DNA of 64,000 nucleotides from Thinopyrum elongatum. Lineage: Eukaryota; Streptophyta; Magnoliopsida; Poales; Poaceae. Each line of letters begins with the position of its first letter. Position 1 is the stretch's first letter. The position numbers were made by a program, and so were the translations under genes. This document shows positions 59,099 to 64,000 of the stretch, piece after piece. The notes under the pieces are model-generated. The model was not told where the DNA came from, searched no databases, and saw nothing but the letters and a program-made list of their open reading frames with translations. The stretch is taken from NCBI GenBank assembly GCA_011799875.1, contig CM022302.1, forward strand, positions 52,543,439 through 52,607,438. The letters are read 5' to 3'.

Positions 59099-59571
59099 CC
59101 GTGTTATCCAGGATCCTTCTCAGCGGCTGGGCCATCGGTGACAAGATCCAGAAGATGGCCACAACGGCGGTGGTGGCGGTGGTTGCCCCGGGTGGTGATG
59201 CAGAGGGGAGGAGCCAGTAGCAGGTGAGGATATTATGTAATATTATGTAATTTTGATGTGAATCATTGCTGATTACTTGTCGTACTTCTTGTGTTCTGAA
59301 TATTTGATTCCACTTGTCTTGATACCCCAAAAGAGTTCGTTTCATGATTTCATAAGATACTGAAATTAAAGGTTCGGCTTATATTTTGGCGAGCAGGCTC
59401 TTTTTGAAAATCGACATCTGAAGGTAAATAAATGCCCCTGGTATGTTCTAATTCCTATCATCCATTTTTACAAAATTTCTTCAAACTCCAATACATCAGT
59501 TTCTTATATTTTTTGGTTCACCTTCACTCATCCCGACATTCATCACCGTAAAATATTTTACACGCAATTGT

Positions 59572-60142
59572 TTTTTTTAGGGAAGGCCATCATGGCTAGC
59601 TTTATTGCAACTTAAATCAGAATTATATCATCCAAAAGTTTGGGAATAACACAAGCAGGAGGCTCGTTAACCCAACTTGTACTAATCTTATTACAATAAC
59701 TATGATTAGCTAGCACATGAGCTGCTTGGTTCGAAGAACGACCACAATGCTTAAAAACAACCTTCCCAATAAGAGATGAAACGTCCACGCATTCCGCGAA
59801 GATGACTGCCGCAGCGTCCCACCATCTGGTCTGGCCCAAACAGTATTCGATCACCGTTGTAGAGTCTGATTCGGCCTCCACTCTAGGAAACCCAAGAGAA
59901 TTTGCAAATGCAAGGCCATCCCTCGTAGCTAAAGCCTCAGAGGTTACCACATCCGCTGCATGAGTTAAAAATTTACATTGGGCTGCCAAAAAATTACCTT
60001 TGTCATCTCGAATTACTGCTGTTGTTGCCCCAACGCGCTCATTTTCGTGAAAGGCCGCATCCACATTAACTTTCACAAATTTAGGACTGGGTTTCAACCA
60101 TCTCTGAACATGATTTTGGCATCCACATTAACTTTCACAAAT
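59572..60142 (-). mobile_element. 5'-truncated LINE ending in an RNase H domain
   Basis: Inserted on the minus strand between 8-bp target duplications GCAATTGT (59564-59571 and 60143-60150). The T run at 59572-59577 is its A tail. Only the last part of the polyprotein remains. At the 5' side, 24 bp (starting gcatccacattaactttc) are present twice, at 60057-60080 and 60119-60142. Confidence 0.8.
59612..60097 (-). pseudogene. LINE RNase H-like domain (RVT_3 type), partial
   Basis: 161 codons with the RNase H pattern VKVNVDAAF (Asp13), TSEALATRDGL (Glu54), VEAESDSTTVI (Asp78) and SNQAAHVLA (His127). This is the C-terminal domain of plant LINE polyproteins, where it degrades RNA in RNA-DNA hybrids during reverse transcription. 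Reverse transcriptase and endonuclease are absent because the copy is truncated, so the first Met is incidental and the product would not support retrotransposition. The frame is open to a stop after DDIILI. Confidence 0.8.
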
Positions 60143-60150
60143 GCAATTGT

Positions 60151-63100
60151 CTTGATTATATATTAATCTACTTCAGTCACTGTTTTAGATTTTGGCTACA
60201 TGGTTAATTATGGATGCTTAGCTGTAGCCATCATGCCTGTCATGGTTCAAGTTTTTAAATTTTTCATTCATGCCCGTTGCGCAGGGGGGATGATATGACT
60301 TATGCATGTCTTCTCTTTTTGTAAAGTGTCTACCTGAGTTCTTTACATGGTGCTTTGGTTTCGTTGGAAATATACTAAAAAGATATGTGCATATCGTAGA
60401 TCTTGTCCTGTCAACCAAAAACAGCTTCTTCTTAGAAGATGGATTTGTTTGAGCTTGATTCGAATGGTAGCCGAATCATGGTCCATGAATTCGTGTAAAA
60501 CAACAAGTGCTGCTGAATTGAAATTCTACCTGTTCATTCCACTGCCCAGTCACCATCTGAAAGGTTCTATTTCGCCACCGCAACTCTACTTGGAGTGTTA
60601 TAGTTCAGACTAAGGGGATCAAGATTAGTCATCTGTTAGCTGTGTACCGTGGACCTCAACACTAGCTGAGTAGCTACGTAGTTAATCATTGATCTTGTCT
60701 TGGGTCAAAGGGTGGTACTGAAAGGTAACCCACACAGATTTTATTTGTTTTACTTTCCTTCTGAACCCTTATTTGCTTAGCTTTTGTTGATGATATTTCT
60801 ACTCTTTGACTTTGTATGTAAACTCAACTGCATCTCAGTTTTCTGTTCCCATTTCCTGGATTACGAGTTCTGATGCGCGAGATTCTTTCGTTTGCTGCAG
60901 CACACGCAGGCCTAGACGACACTAAGCTTTGACGTGTGCACGTCGTTGCAACAGCCACACCTCAACACTGTGATGCACGCAATCATCAGCGGTGCCAAAA
61001 TAATTTGGTATTTGCAAGGGGTCTGTTTTTGTTTCATTTTCTACATGTGAGAAAGCATCTCAGGCTGTAAATTTGCACAGCCTGGACATTTCACTTGCAA
61101 ACCTTGTTAGTTACTGATTAGACTATACGTAACTATGTCGATTTCCCTGCCATCTTATATAACAAAAGTTATTTTACCCATCTCCGAAGCAAATTGATAA
61201 AAAGAACATGTCTGCATACTAAATGTTCTTGCAAATCTTGTTCTCAGATTGTCAATTGAAGGCGACCACAAGATATCCTCATGTTGTTTTAGAAGGTTTA
61301 TTTTGGGATTAAAATCTTGATAATTAGATGGACTGCTTTGCTTCATGTATAATTTCCCTCATGCCTTCTAATCTGTTCAGATGACTAGCTATTATCCACA
61401 TTAGGTTTTGAAATGCCTATGCTCTATATAATTGGTCGTTCAATTAGCATTAGATTCCCAACCAAAGCGGCTTCATTCTTTCCTTTTGTCAAATAGTCGT
61501 TTCATTTTTATGCTGACACAAGATCCAGCTCTGTTCTAAGGTTTAGTCTCTGGTCACTTTTTGTGAGGTTTTTCATCAAAGATTCTCTTTAAACTCTTAT
61601 TTTATACTCCCACTGTCCTAAAATAAGTGTCTCAACTTTAGTACAATTTTGTACTAAAGTTAGTACAAAGTTTAGACACTTATTTTGAGACAGTGGGAGT
61701 ATAAAACTCCGATGATGATACATACATCATGAGTGGTGTTATAGTTAATAGTGTATAAGCATCCATATTGTCTTTAGCAATAGGAGAGATGTATACCTTC
61801 ATCTGCTTTGTGGAAGGCTGTTGGCATTAAACTTTAGTGCTCAACTGTTCATCATAGTCTCATTCCCTCGATAATTAATAATGAGGCATGAAAAATAGGT
61901 GAAACTGTAGGAAAATTGAAGAAGCAGAGGAACACGATTCTTTTTGTCATTGGGAACATGTACTATTACAGATTACAGATATACTTTCTGTACTTCTACC
62001 TATCGATGGCGTGATGTTTGAATATTAAGAAGTCATTTATTTTTGTCCTTCGCGGGTGCTATTATTTATGTTCATACTCTCCACGTATGCATGTGCTGCT
62101 CTGGTTGTGTTTATTAGTTGATTGGCATTAATGGGTCTCTCCATTTTTATTAGTTGATCTCCAACCCCTACTCTGTTGTGGTGCTGTGGGAGCAAGAAGA
62201 AGAGCATGCATGCTTTCTCTCCACATCCAGGGTCCATACGGCAAGATTGGCGGGCCTAAACTCAGGGTGAGCTCCTCCATGACCCAATTTCTTACCTTGC
62301 TGGTTGTGTCATATGGCTATTAGCATTTGATTGATGCATATTTCAGGTTTACAAAATGATCTTGCTTTACCCATTTGCATCTTGAGTTGATTTTTTCTTT
62401 CATGTTTACTTATTTTTGCTACTATTCTTGTCCAGCTCAGAGGTTTCTTTCAAGAGAGAATATTCAAGGAGTGAATTATTTGGAAATTAAAACCTTCCGA
62501 TTTCTTAAAAGTGAAGTTACTTTCCAACTACAATTGCAGGCAAGCATTGGCCTTTTTTTATTGATTTCTTATACTATGTCGTCATGACTTACTTCACTCA
62601 GTTTTCTGCTTTGTTTACACCATACTTTATTCTGTAGCCATACAAGGTCATTTTTTATACTACTGTACTAGCATATTACAAAATCATTATGCTAGGTATA
62701 GATGGATTAACATAACACTACATATAAGAGTTTTTTTCTTCAAGAAGTGTTATGTAATACTATGTATTTTCTGAAGATAATTCCATTTGTTCTGTTTTTT
62801 CACTAGACATTGATGCTGTTTATTATTCTTTAGCAGTGACATCATAGTCAATTTGCATTTCCTGTGTTTTAGCTACACTACCAAATCAAACGACTTTGAT
62901 TTGTTCGTACCATTAGGCTGTAGGTAATATTACTATATGTAACATGTATTTTTTTTCTGATGCTACTGTTGTTGCTTCTCATTTCTGAAATTTATCTCTT
63001 GATGCAGTTTCATTCGGATTTATGTGAATATAAGCGTACAAAATCATTCCAGACGTGAGTATCCGAATTGCACTGCTGCTGGTCGTCTCTTGCGATTGCC

Positions 63101-64000
63101 TACAACAGGCTTCTGACAAAGCAAGTCATGGCCTCATGAGGTCCCTTTTTCAGCCAAACTGAAGCACCTCATGTTAGCTTGTCTTCGTTTTTGGATTAAC
63201 TACTATAATGCATCGTACCCTTTTATGCTCCAGGGTGAATCGTACATATCTTCGTTACATGTACCACTGCCTATGATGGTTCTGAACTCTAATAAGATAA
63301 TAATATAGTATCTGTATGTTTGATCGATGTTCTACTATTAGATCCTAATGTTATAGCATACGCCCATATTGATGTACATGAGTGAGACTGAGGACAAAAC
63401 ATGACAGCTGAATGTGCCGAGACAAGATAAGTGCACACAGGTCCGTCTCAAGTGGCGCCACCCAGCCTCTAGTATAGTTCAAAATGTTCACTATAACTAG
63501 AGCCTAGATGGACCTGAGTGATGTAGAATGCTAGAGAATATATTGGAAGGGTCATTGGGTGAATATTGTCAGGTAGAAGTGAGAAGTGTGTCTGTTCGTA
63601 GTTGTGCTGATTGCTTGGGAATATATATTTCTGTTTGCTAATCTCTACATATAATTCACAAGTGATGATGTAAGATCTACGCTGCAAATGCATTTTTTTA
63701 GAGTAACTACCCAATTTCAGGTCAAGGTATATGATCTTTTTCTTTCAGATTCATATATTTTTTAGTAACTTTATCGCTGCTGCTACATGCAAATTTATTG
63801 TTGCTGTGTATCATTTCAGTAGATGAGTGTGACATTTTTGCTGTTGTAAATCACAGCAATGTTCTCACAGCATGGCCAAATGGTTCGAGAATTTAGGTAG
63901 GGCGATCATTTGCTCCAAGTGAGTTCATAGGTACCAATTGCTCATTCCTTCTTCGATTTAAGCATGGCGGTCTCCTTCAATCAGATTTGTCTTGCGGTAC
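60151..64000. other. AT-rich sequence, no supported gene
   Basis: No frame over 90 codons. Several intron-like stretches with ttgcag or tttcag borders suggest introns or decayed gene sequence, but no protein could be joined. One MITE lies at 61607-61699. The final 65 bases resemble 45345-45405. Confidence 0.4.
61607..61699. mobile_element. Stowaway MITE, 93 bp, near-perfect palindrome
   Basis: From ctcccactgtcctaaaataa to the inverse ending gacagtgggag, with TA at 61605-61606 and 61700-61701. Its halves pair along almost the whole length around a centre near 61653. Confidence 0.93.

Overview
The window looks like intergenic DNA from a large grass genome of the Triticeae type (wheat, Aegilops or barley relatives). 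I base this on its mobile elements: a CACTA element with CCGGTT/AACCGG subterminal hairpins, Stowaway MITEs with CTCCCTCCG-like ends, PIF/Harbinger elements with TTA/TAA target duplications, and a Gypsy-like retrotransposon with 4-kb LTRs. Introns carry GT/AG borders. Only one host gene looks intact, a papain-type cysteine protease at 35705-36775 on the minus strand. Nothing bacterial or organellar was seen. All calls were made by reading alone; no database search was run.

Layout. 1-7258: AT-rich sequence without a clear gene, a 150-bp direct repeat flanking a truncated Harbinger-like element, CT microsatellites and retroelement tails. 7259-20690: a 13.4-kb CACTA (En/Spm) element read on the minus strand. 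It carries a three-exon membrane-protein gene, a TNP2 transposase, a 337-bp tandem array, a palindromic fragment of an SNF2 ATPase, and a seven-exon ORF1 gene that ends in a Ulp1-type cysteine peptidase domain. All its genes are damaged. 20691-28849: half a MITE, a complete but RT-less non-LTR insertion with target duplication, a tRNA-derived SINE, and AT-rich repeats.

28850-34158: an F-box pseudogene split by a 380-bp palindromic MITE, then two Harbinger-type non-autonomous elements. 34159-38526: the cysteine protease with its TATA box, three tandem 170-bp repeats upstream of it, and a 768-bp foldback element. 38527-45762: two Stowaway MITEs, a possible retroelement remnant, and a damaged PIF/Harbinger transposase gene that may be the autonomous relative of the small elements. 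46026-57161: a large LTR element with target duplication AAGGT, LTRs of 4067 and 4065 bp, and only 3.0 kb of internal DNA without gag or pol. This is the architecture called LARD. 57162-64000: GC-rich gene-like sequence split by a 1341-bp solo LTR (target duplication CCGTG), a 5'-truncated LINE carrying an RNase H domain, one more MITE, and AT-rich sequence.

The most unusual item is the 490-bp inverted repeat of SNF2 (CLASSY-like) coding sequence inside the CACTA element. If transcribed it would fold into a long hairpin matching a host chromatin-remodelling ATPase family that acts in RNA-directed DNA methylation. That functional reading is inference.
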